NCBI GenBank assembly: GCA_032718565.1
Contig: JAVGVS010000160.1
Coordinates: 562,501 to 626,500, forward strand
Direction of reading: 5' to 3'
Length of the DNA: 64,000 bases
From: Distichodus sexfasciatus
Taxonomy: Eukaryota > Chordata > Actinopteri > Characiformes > Distichodontidae
Shown: positions 44,680 through 55,900 of the stretch, piece by piece
How the letters are laid out: every line of letters starts with the position of its first letter
Position numbering within the stretch: the first letter of the stretch is position 1
Program-made: the position numbers and the translations under genes
Notes under the pieces: generated by a model
What the model was told of the DNA's origin: nothing
What the model saw: the letters and a program-made list of their open reading frames with translations, nothing else
Database searches by the model: none

Positions 44680-47600
44680 TTTTGACGTGGGAGTGTGGGC
44701 AAAAAAAAGAGGGTTGCAGTTGGGCTACTGACAAGAACTGCAGTGTCACTGCAACAAATGCTGAGGAAGGAGTTAAAGTACCAAGAAGTGGGAAGAAGAA
44801 TGACAAAAAACAATGATTAAAAAGGACTGTAAAAGAAATATGTGCTGTGGAAAAATTAGAATCACATACTGTGATTGGACACATAAACCATGTTCTACAA
44901 ATACATTTTTAGCAAGATGCAGCTTCTCTAGAAGCTGACTCGCAGTTAGACTGGGTTGGTGCAGCATGTGCTCTTCTTCAGCACAATTTAAATAGAAAGA
45001 TCAGAGGGAAAGTTTGGAGCCAGCACATGCAGGCAGGCCCTGGATGGAGCGAGGGAGCGAGGGAACGAGGACGTGTGAACACACTGAAGCCCTTCATCCA
45101 CACTCAGGTTTTTCACACCAGATGAATCACCTGCTTTGGCTCTCTACAGGGCACGATTATGACATCAAAGGGGACGGTTCATAAAAGGAGTCTCAGAGCA
45201 CCGCTGGAACGACCGCTGGAACGATGGTTTGGTTGGTAAAGTGGCGGGCGTCTGCCGGCTCAGCGGTGCGGTGAGCACCTCCGGTTCTACTGCTGCCGCT
45301 GCTGTTGCTGCCATTCTGAATGAACAAGGAGAAGCTGCAGACACAGGAAACGGCTTTACTTCAAAGTTCGTGCCTTAATTGTCCAATATGGAGACAGTTT
45401 TATTTTTACCTGCTCTTTTCTGGGGGAAATTTGGCTGGGATTTGCGTAGGTTATGGCCACTAGTACTGTTAAGAGACTCTGACATGCAATGGAAAAATAA
45501 ACAAGCCAATGCTTCCTGAACAACTAACTGTAAAACTGCCAATTTGTCAAAATATTAAGCATTTTAAGCACATCTGTTATTTGTGAGATACATCACTGTT
45601 AACTACTGTGACATTTTTAGAAAACATTTCAATAAGATAAATTGTAGTGGGGCAGGGATTTCAGTTACTGGAACATGGTATTGGTAATTGTGAAACTGTG
45701 AGGGATTTGAATCCCAGCGGAGCCTAAAAAAACTGCTGTTGTGCACCCAAGACATCTTAACCCTTACTGTACGTTTCTACAGGAAAACTATTCCTGTAAT
45801 TAAAATTAGATAAGTTAGTTTGATAAATGCTATAACTGTAAATAAAATCTGTATTTTCTTTGTTGAACATAAAGGATTGTGTATATGTGTCTCTGACCCT
45901 AAAAGTTGTCAGTATAGAAAGAGGCACGGCAGAGAAGTCTTCACACAGCAACCAAAAATTTTACAGAAGAAAAGGCTGTTGATTTAGGCTGTGGGTAATG
46001 GAGTGAGTGTCTCTCTGTTTCTGCTTTGGGAATGCCTCAGATCACGGCATGTGGTTTCAGTGCATGTTTGGACTGCTGTTGATATGATGTGGACAGAGAG
46101 AGAGAGGGAGAGAGAGAAAGAGGGAGCCATGACCATGGAGCAGAGCTCGATCCCAGCTGAAACCTTTAAGCTAATTGACCACCCATATGCAGCATTCCTG
46201 CTCCTTCGGGCCTGTCTCGGAGCAGAGCGCTGGGGAAAGGGGAAGCGGAGCCCCTCTCAGACTGGCTCTGTAGCCTCACGCAGTGATTAATTACACATTC
46301 GAGTCCCGGCTTTACCCCTCTCTCCCTCCCTTCCCCAACTTGTTTACACGGCCCAGAGCGGTTCACCTTCAGTGGCACCTCATGTTAAACAGGCCGCTAA
46401 TGTCAAGGCTGCATGGCACGTGGCGCTAGAATCCTACTAGGTTTCCATTTTCCTCCGTGCGTTGCGCCTAACCCCCTTCAATCCCTCCCTCTATTCTGAG
46501 TCTCTCCAATAAGTCATTAATGGTTGACCCGCAGCGTCCTTCTTGATCTCGTTTCTGCTTGCTCTTTTAATCCCAAATTGCAAACTGCTTTGAAAAGCAA
46601 TGTTCTGAAGGGATTTTTTATTGCTATGTTTTCTTCTGTTCTCTGAACCCCCAAAAATGTAGTTTGTAAGAACCATAAAGACGGGTCTGGACAAAGTGAG
46701 GTCAGCAAAGGTTTTTTAGCCAATCAGATGTCAGAGCACTTTCCATTTAGGTTTTCCTTCAAGCAAAATGAATGATTAGATATGCTATCTGTAAAAAGCT
46801 TCACTTGGATGATAAGAGTCAGATATTTGCGTGGTTCTTTTTTATTAATAATAGTAGTTTGTAGTATAGTAGTATTAATTAAGAGTTAGTTAAGCAAGTA
46901 GTTAAAAGTGGTATATAGTACATGTTTATTTCATTAGTATACTGTAGTGTTATTTGCATACTTTGTAATTGAACAGAAAATTACCAGTGACCGAATTTCA
47001 CTCTCTTCTTATTATGAAATTAATTTAGTAATTTTGTCTGAAGAAGAACAAAAAAATTGAATGGGTGATATTACCAGCTGCAGGCCTTTATGTGACTGGT
47101 GCAAAATCTTAAACGTTCAAACTTTCAAGCTGTTCCAGTTGTGGTTACATGCTACAATCTGGTCCTCATTTTTGGAATTAAGGAAATTTTGGAATTGGCA
47201 TTATTTTTTTATAACAAGTAAATTGAAGCACTTTAAGACTTAGTGGTTCAATTAAGTATATTAAAGTTGTTCTTATTTTATAATAGCTGACTTTTACCAA
47301 CACCAGCAAAATACATTTAATTTTAATACTTTTACTCAAGTAGAATTTTCATAAGGGTCTTTAGCCAGTTATGACATAATTTTCTTTGTCTGGGAACATT
47401 TCTTAAGTGTGAACTTCAGTCTCTCAACACACCAAAGCTAACCAAAGCTAAAGGGCAGTTATTATCCAGATATAACAATACAAGCCCCTTGTCTTTCTTA
47501 TTGTTATTCACTTTTCCTTTGGTGTTCAGTAAAGTCTTTTTAGATGCATCTGGCAGTTTTTGAACCTTTCAGTCTGTGTTATAAATCATCTGTGACTTTT

Positions 47601-48160
47601 CTGCAAGTTTGAACTGCTGAAGTTTGATTGCATGGAGTCACTGGGTTAGTGTGCATCGTTAGCTCAAGGCTGGAGAGTGGAAATAGAGGGAACAGGGTAA
47701 AGGGGCCAGACTCCTATCATTTAATCTAAATCAAATGTTGACTGAGAGAAGGAGGGACCATTCCGTACATTCCTCACAGGGAGACCACTAGACAGGTACT
47801 TCACTCCCTTTACTCTCTCTTTTCGCTCTCTCTCTGTTAGTCTCCCTTTTTCACTAAATCTCCTTGAACCATGACTTCTCTCCCCTATCTAGCACAAATA
47901 CACCAAAACACACACACACATAGAGAGAGAGAGAGAGAGGCCTTTACTAGACTGCCAATTTTAGAACTAACAAAGAACAGGATATTTACCAGTAAATTGA
48001 AGCATACTGCTTTCAGACTTCAAGTAAGAACTTTGTCATTTCCTTACTTGCTGTGCTGACATTAGGGCTACAGAAATGTGTAGCTGACACAAGCAAAGAC
48101 AATGAGTCCCTTTCCTCATTCAGAGTGTTGAAGAAATATCCTTCAGTTCATTCTGCCCTC
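44680..48160. other. Gene-free spacer with GC-richer patches
   Basis: No coding sequence is recognised. A (GA)n-rich run is at 46095-46125, and the patch 46130-46450 is described in the findings. The rest is AT-rich. Confidence 0.5.
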
Positions 48161-48312
48161 TGTTGTGGGGAGGGTATTTTCAAACGGTATATTTTCAAGC
48201 TACAAGCTACAAAGTAGCTAAGTTACAGTCAAGCTATGGTTTAATGTAGTAGTTAGCTACGCAACATGCTACAGAGTAAGAGTAGCTATTTCATTCTAAG
48301 TTCTGATTCTAT

Positions 48313-48558
48313 GTTAGTGATTAGTTGTCATGGTGAACACACTGCAGCACAGCACACGGTTCACCACAACGAAATATGACCTTTGCATTTGACCCATTCA
48401 TGAAGGAGCAGTGGGCAGCCGACATAGGCAGCACCGGGGAAGCAGTTCTTGGTACCTTGCTCATCAGTACCTCAGTGGTACCTTTACCGGCCTGGGACTC
48501 GAACCAGCAACCTTCCGATCATGTGGCAAATGCTCTAATCGTTATGCTACCAAATGCC
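48313..48558 (-). mobile_element. tRNA-derived SINE, family A, nested
   Basis: It carries GCATTTGACCCATTCATGAA, CTTGCTCATCAGTACC and GGGACTCGAACCAGCAACC, with the head at the right end (GCTACCAAATGCC). It is inserted in the GTAGCTA-rich element. Confidence 0.9.
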
Positions 48559-48620
48559 AACCAGTAATACTTAACATTTGTGTTAGAGTACTCTTAGAGC
48601 AAAATTAATTAAAATGTTAA

Positions 48621-49160
48621 AGGTCTCATATTATGAAAAATTCACTTTTTCTGTTCTTTGGACATCCACTTGGGTCTGTACTGCCTGTACACACACTGTA
48701 AGTTTGAAAAAAATATTAAATTGTGTTAGTATTAATTTACGAATGTCAGAAATTATTTGCTTAAATGAGCTGTTTAGATTTCTCCCCTAACTCTACATCA
48801 CATTATGGGTCATTTGATTAACTCCACCCTCCTATCTGAGAACCTCTGCCCACTAGGGACAACGGCTAGTGCTTCCTGATCTGCCATGTTTTCTTGCAAG
48901 CGCTAGCATGGGAATCACAATGAAGAAGTTCTGCAGTGGGGCGTGGGCAGCAGTGAATCATTTGCATTTAGGAATACTAATGAGAAAAAGCCTGTTCTGA
49001 AAGGGAGTGAAACAAAGGGGTAAAAAGGTAGGCGAAAATGCCTAACGTGAGAGGTATTTTCAGCAAACTATTTCAGGCGTGTTTAAAGGAGCTCATAGAC
49101 CTTTTATTTTACTCATAGACCTTATTTTAACTGGTTGAAAAATTTTATAATATGGGACCT
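48621..49160. mobile_element. TTAA-flanked MITE (piggyBac/Kolobok-like), 540 bp
   Basis: Termini are AGGTCTCATATTATGAAA and its near-complement TTTATAATATGGGACCT, with exact TTAA at 48617-48620 and 49161-49164. There is no transposase. It is inserted in the GTAGCTA-rich element. Confidence 0.9.
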
Positions 49161-50003
49161 TTAAAATTGATATGAAAATTTGTCATATCACAGTAAGGTT
49201 ATGAAGATGTTTTGGATGTAGAGTATGTTTTGATTTACAGCTTGCATAAGATACATTCAAATGTGTAAGTTTCGTCCTTTTTGCCGTTCAGAGTCATACG
49301 TTTTTATAAATGCGTTCTCACCAAATTAGACCACATCCTCTGTATGTAATGTAATTAGCATGTGTCACATGGGCACAGTAGCCTATCAGATGCCACTTCT
49401 GTGAATTCAATCACCAGTCACCGAGTATTTTTTGTAACAATGACATGTTTTGCCACACTACATTGCTATTTGTAAAAGTTACTGGAAAAGCTAAAGCTTT
49501 TTAAAAGTAGCTTTGCTTCTGATGCACAACTGAAAAATAGTTGTTAAATTAGTAGCATCACTACTAGTAACTTAGCTACACCCCACACTGATTCTGCCCA
49601 ACATCATCCCTAAAGCAGCATTGGTGGACCTGGAATATGGGTCAGTCCTGGGGTACTACAGTGGACAGTGTAGACTCAGAGTGTAGTCTGAGTCTGAATC
49701 TGGTAGAATAAAGGTTTACCTTGGCTGGAAGAGGGGAATTTGTAACCACAGTGACAAAACCATACATTCACAGGCACTTCCACACTGAGGTCTAACACCC
49801 GCCGCACAAGTACACGCCTGGCAGGGAGGCAACTGCATGCGAACAGTGCAGCGGGGGGACGGCAGGCTTTGATCGGCACGACACGCCTGCGGCCTCTGAG
49901 CTGCGGGAACACCACACATCTTGTCTGATATTCTGCATTCGCAAACTGCAAAATTCCAGCCGTGCAGAGCTTGGCTTGTGACAAACGACCATGCACCCTG
50001 GGG

Positions 50004-50462
50004 CAAATCCTTTTTAAAAATAAGAAAAAATTTACTATTTTTGGGAAAAAAATGCTTATTTCAAGCAAAATTATCTGTCAGTGCAGCAAGAAAATTGTAC
50101 TTGCTAAGATTTCTTAAAACAAGAAAAAAAAAATACTCAAAGACTAAGCATACACAACTTCAATTAAGCAGAATATGCTAGTTTTTTTCCCCTCCAATTA
50201 TCTTGAAACAAGTAAAAATATACTTACAGTCTACCTGTTAACACAACTCCTTTACCAATGTAGGTTGTTTTAAGAAAAAACTGCTCAAAATTAGTTGTAT
50301 TACTTAGGTAGGATAACTCAAGATACATTTTCTTGAAACAAGTCAAATAATCTAAACAATATTCAGTCTTACCAAGAAAATAAATCCAAAAAATGGTGTA
50401 ACAAGATTAAAATACTGAATTCAAGTCAATTGCACTTGTACAGATTTTTATTTTTTGCAGTG
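50004..50462. mobile_element. Probable MITE ending in TTTTTGCAGTG
   Basis: The right end TTTTATTTTTTGCAGTG (CACTGCAAAAAATAAAA on the other strand) and internal ATTATCTGTCAGTGCAGCAA are typical of a common fish element. The left end is not sharp. Confidence 0.55.
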
Positions 50463-52268
50463 ATGATGTTACTTTTTTGTTGACATTATGTATAAGCATA
50501 TTACGTTTGATAAAGACACATTGAACATATTCACATTGAACACTGTTAAACTAGAAAATAGTAGAGGCTCAATAACACACACACACACACACACACACTC
50601 ACACATTTATACAGCATCTTTTTGACACAATTGCACTTTGAGCTTAGGAGTATGAGAAGGGAATCAGAAGAACACCTGCACCAATAACACATGCATATGA
50701 TATCTTTTTGAGAATAGGGAGTCAGACATGGGTATTTCTTACATTCAGCATACTTTGCGTAAACAAGATAATCTGGGAGTCCGGGTGTCTGGGAAAGGAA
50801 GACACTGAGAGGTGTTTGTGAAGTTTAACAATGATAAACTGGAATATAGACCGCAAACGACAACAAGCGGGATCCAAGCACAAGTCGCAAAAAGCAGCAC
50901 AATAGCAGCTGATGCAGTAAGCGTCAATGGAAGCAGCCAGTGAGTCAGAAGTGAAAATTAGCAACAAAAAAAGAAGAAGCAAAAAAACTATACTATGACA
51001 TCACATAAATGTATGTAGCATTTTTAGTGCCCCCCTATTGTTCAAATAGTACTATAGTTCCATAGTTTTGATTAACTACATTAATCATATCATAACAACA
51101 ATAAAGTGAAATGACTTAAAACAAAACCACATAGCTGTATTAATCATATCAAGACATAAGGAGAACATAGAACAATAAAGTGAAACGACATAGGAAAAAG
51201 AATAAATAAAAAGAAAAGAATGTAAATAGAACGTAAAAAGATTTTGATAGAAATTTGTGACTCTGTAGTGAAGCTTCTTCTTTGTTATGAAAGCTTCAAT
51301 AAGTTGTCTTTATAATAAAACTAACTTCTAACAGTGTTCATATAAGAATTGTGTGAATTTAATGTTATGAGATTACAGAAACTTATGTGATGTCATAAGG
51401 GTCCTCTAAGTGCCATCTATTACTGCTTACTCTGAAAATCTCTGCCTACTGTGACTTACGGTTTGAGCTGCACAATCTGTTTTGTAGGAGAAAATAATAA
51501 TTAAAAATGTAATTAGTAATAATAATAAAGAGAAACAGAACACTAAGCACTTTGTGCTTGGAGCTCTGAAAAGGGGTTTGATCAGCAACTGTGGGAAACT
51601 AGGAGGTGTTTGTGATAAAGAGCTTTGCCCACTATAAGTTCCTGCTGTACAAGTTTTATATTCCTCTAACCTGAAGAATCCTCCACGACACAAGCGACTC
51701 GCCATGGGTCCATTCATGGTTCTATGAGAAGTGCTAGATAGTTCCAAGGCAGGACGCCGGGTGGAGAAGGCAGGAATCTGGCCTGGATTATTACATTACA
51801 GCTAAGCCTGCAGGGGCAAGTTGCTGAGTTAACACTGACCTTTAGTGGGCTCAGCGCTGGACACACTCCCTCTCTCACCAAACCTGCTGCCAAGGCTCCG
51901 TGGACTGTTTGTCATCCAGTGAGCCTGCTGACTGCATTGAATCGTGCTCCAACATGGCAACTTAAGCCTCAGTAAAAACAAAACAACCCTAACTACAAGC
52001 TACAGCTCTGGGTATAGAGAGAGGGAAAAATAGAATATCACATTATATATTAGTGGTGGATCAATCATAGTGCTGGTGGGGCATGTTAATTTAGATTTGG
52101 TGCCAGATGCAGGTCAGCTTTCAGCAGCAGGCAGGTTGAGAAAACAGGGTACGTTCATTCTGAATCCATGAGTGCGCCCTCAAGATGAGCAGTGTGTTTT
52201 TGAATGCTATGGAAAGTTTTGGTGCGCACTCCATTAAACAAGCGACTTGCTGCCCAACAGCTGATGTC
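50463..52268. other. Gene-free spacer
   Basis: A (CA)n run lies at about 50575-50600. ATTAATCATATCA...ACAATAAAGTGAAA is duplicated at about 51083-51190. No gene is seen. Confidence 0.5.
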
Positions 52269-52276
52269 ATTATAGC

Positions 52277-52914
52277 CAGTGTTGGGGAGTAACGGAATAC
52301 ATGTACCGGCGTTACATATTTAGAATACAAAATATGAGTAACTGTATTCCGTTACAGTTACCGTTTAAATAGGTGATAATTAGAATACAGTTACTTTGTT
52401 GAAATAAATGGATTACACGGCGGTCTTTTCCTGTTTCATATGTTAGGTTATCCCCTCTCTATCCCCTCTCTAATTTTGGTAATTCCACGCATTGCCGGAA
52501 ACCCAAACAAAACACGCAATAAGAGGCTCTAATGTAAGCGTCCTGCTAATGTTGGTGGCGTCAGTTACACAATGGACCCGGAGCCAGCACAACAGAGCCA
52601 GCAGTGCCCGGGCAGGAATGCATTTCTTACTCGGAAATTTCGTCTTTGCTCCTCTACAGTAAATATATTGTCTATTCAGGGAGATTTGGGCTTAACAGCC
52701 AATTGGTAGAGAAAAACAAACAAGAATTTGCAGGATGTGATTGCTACATTCATGTAGTTTTAAAAAGCATGACAATATATTAAGTAATCCAAAGTATTCA
52801 GAATACTTTACTCACATTGAGTAACTTAACGGAATACATTACAAACTACATTTTGGGGCATGTATTCTGTAATCTGTAGTGGAATACATTTTAAAAGTAA
52901 CCTTTCCAACACTG
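52277..52914. mobile_element. hAT-like element, 638 bp, with 8-bp target duplication
   Basis: Termini are CAGTGTTGGGGAGTAACGGA and CCTTTCCAACACTG. Flanking octamers ATTATAGC (52269-52276) and ATTATAGT (52915-52922) agree at 7 of 8 bases. It has no intact frame. Confidence 0.85.
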
Positions 52915-52922
52915 ATTATAGT

Positions 52923-55900
52923 GTTTCCTGACATTTCCAAATCCTGGGCACTGTACCTCTAAATACCACTCTTCTAAATCCATGTTACACATGAAAAATA
53001 AGAGCAGGATCTCTTGTACTTCATTTCCAGAGCTCATCAAAATGCATCTCACTTCAGGTTTTCACTAACGCTAACTTTTTTCAAAGTGGAAAGAAAATCT
53101 GACCTGGAATTTCAGTTCTACATTTGTCTCCAATATAAAAGATACACACACTTACCCCACACTTCTACAGTGGTGGTCATTTCAGAGCCTATAGGAACAG
53201 TATTCCAGACAGTGTCCACTCCTGGTCACTACCTGAGACTACTGTTTAGAAACCAGATCTGTTGGAAAACCCACCTCTATTCTAGAGCACAGATCTTTTT
53301 AGTTCCCATTTAGATGGATTTTTTTTATTGGAAAAACATTTTCTGTGTCTTGAATCCTTTTTGTTATGTCTGTTCTCATTTTAGTCCATTGAAACAGGAT
53401 TGTAACAGTTGAAAATATGCTTTGTGATGTTTCCAGTTTAGTCACATGATCATTTCTGAAGCCTTTTGTAGTGCCTTTTTGTCTCTTCCTGCATGGCCAT
53501 ATGAAACTCTTGCTTAATTTAGTCGAAATTGCAACAATACTGTGCTTTTTTCAGAGTTCTCTGACATTGGCTGACAGAGGCGAGTTGATTGGTGCCAGAA
53601 AAAAAAGATGGCTGCAGATTTTCCAAGAATGCTTTCAAGATCTTTAACAACTTCTGTGTATGTGTTCGACAAGTTGTTATCGGTCAGATCACAATCGCAC
53701 AAGTCATGGAGTGGAGCTTCCAGTCCTGGCATGTCTGGAGGCACGCACGCTCCAGAGAGAAAACGACAATTACTCTCTCTCTCCTTTTCACACACACACA
53801 CACACACAGGAAAAGTGGAATGCAGGAAGGTTAGAGCCCTTTCCAATGCCATAATATCATTTTTTCTGAATTGCCTTTCTCTCTTCTGTGGCTTCATGCA
53901 TTCTGCTTTGTTCCGATTATTTCGACCCCATCATTTTATACAAGGTTACCGAGTTCAATGAGCAGCTAAAGCTGTCTGTTTGTATTATTATGACTGAAGT
54001 AATACAAATGACAGAAAGTGCCATACACTTTCGGTATTTGTCTTACATTATTATCCAGAACCGCCTCCATTTCCTGATTAGAGACACAGTCTTCCTGGAG
54101 CATCTTGGGCCTTAAGAGCCTCACTCAGGGGCCCAAAACGTGTTTTCTTAGAATTCAAACCCAAATCTTGCTGTCACCAACAGCCAATTTAGTCACTCTA
54201 GACTGCTACACTATTTGTGAGCATATAAAAAGATGTTGCAGCAGAGTGCCGATTTGGAAAGTGGCACTGAGTGTTACATAGTGACCCTTCTAGAGGAAGT
54301 GTTGTGGAGGTCTGGGAGGCCGTTGCTAGGCGACGGGGGGGTAGGTGGCTATGTGGGTAATGAGCAAGGGGCCTTGGGAGGCCGGTGGTAGGGAGGGCTG
54401 TGGAGAGAGAGAGCGGGAGAGAGAGCCGTCTGCTCAGCGTTCTGGGTCCTGACGAGAGCCGACAGGCTGGCCCGGGACTGCCTGCGTGGAGCTGCCACCG
54501 CGGCCACCTGCTCCAAGCAATCATCACCAGTGTTCAGGCCAGCCACCGATACAGCACACAGGCCCAATTAAGAGCCCCTGCATGTCCCCCCCTCTGGTCA
54601 GCCATCACTAACACTCCCGCCAGGCTGACAGAGCTGCCTCTTTCCCCCCGCCACCACCACTCTTCTGAGAGCAGAGCTCTAATTAACAGCAGTGCTTGTG
54701 TGGACATGGGCTGCTGTGGAGTTGCTGAGAGGGTCTGGGGCTCTGGGCGGGTAATCAGCTTAAATACAGGTTTATTTCCTGCCCCGTGTGCCCCAGTGCG
54801 CCCTGCCGAGAGCGCCTTCTTTTTATCTGTTTATCTCCAATTTCCTCCGTCTTGCAACGTGCCTCTCAAGTACGATCACCTTCATTTAAGGGCCCTTGGC
54901 CCCAAAAGGAGCTGCCATCTCCTCACATCAAAAGCTTTTGGGAGATGTGTTCATGACTTTGGCCAAAGACCCTATTTTCTAAGCATCTTTAGTTCCGGTT
55001 CCTTGTGGCCCCAACACCTACTTAACATCAGTACTTGCTGCACGGGACAGTAATCGAATTGTCCACAATTTACTGTTTGAAACCAGCTTTTTTCAATGGT
55101 GAACATATTACACTTGTATATTAAAAACTAATCTGTTATGGTTCCTTAGGTGAGGTGGATTTTGTGGATAAATAAAAGGAACAGGATCAGTGAGGTTGTT
55201 TTCATTCCTGTAACCTGGGAAGACAGCAGAGTTCAATTTGTCAAAACTGTGAAGTGAAAAAAAGGTGTGCAAGACATTGTGAAATGAGCTCATTACAAGT
55301 GCTGGATTAAGCAATTGGTGTGTTCCAGCAGAGCGCACTGGAGGGGGAGGAATTTCCTCCTTGTTCTGAGGTGTTGTTGTTGGAGGCCTGTGGACGGCTG
55401 TCGCATGAAATATCCTCTTCCCACTTGCCGACTCCAGGCCCGCTCCAAGGCCTTGGGATTGGCTTCAGGTTTGAATCATGTCATTTTGGAACTATGGGTT
55501 ATATTTTTTTCAAACTTTAATGTAGGCCTGCTGAACTCGGATCACCTGCTGGAGCATAAGTGCAGCAATTGTATTCATTATTTAGATCCTATATCAGGAC
55601 ACTTACTTAATGAAAGCTGATACAATACAGGGCATTTACAGTAATATTTCAGCTGCTTTTTAGTTACCACTGGGAAGCGATCCAGTGCAGACATCTATAT
55701 ATTCAGACTTTGTCCTTTTATTGAACAGGGTTTCTTTGTTTCTAAGGCACAGAGAAACGGTCTTCTCTACCATGTTTTGTATATCAAATAATCATCATAC
55801 TTTGGCAATATCAAATTATATATTTACAAAAAAACATATTGCTAGATTTGTTGAGTGTTTAGCCACATTTTAGTACTAGAGCTTTGAATGCTATTAAAAG

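Larger units (their letters stand above)
48161..49562 (+). mobile_element. GTAGCTA-rich DNA element, copy 2, split by two insertions
   Basis: The flanking parts 48161-48312, 48559-48616 and 49165-49562 align in order with copy 1 at 42265-42952. A family A SINE and a TTAA MITE interrupt them. Confidence 0.75.

Noticed and set aside
49676..50068. 130-codon minus-strand frame
   Set aside because: It partly overlaps a MITE and has no family resemblance or splice signals.
53514..53961. Opposed frames of 117-127 codons
   Set aside because: They overlap on both strands around a (CA)n run, with no domain. Chance.
54385..55053. 222-codon open frame on the plus strand
   Set aside because: It lies in a GC-rich patch, has no recognisable domain, no splice structure and random-looking composition. 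More likely non-coding DNA with few stops.
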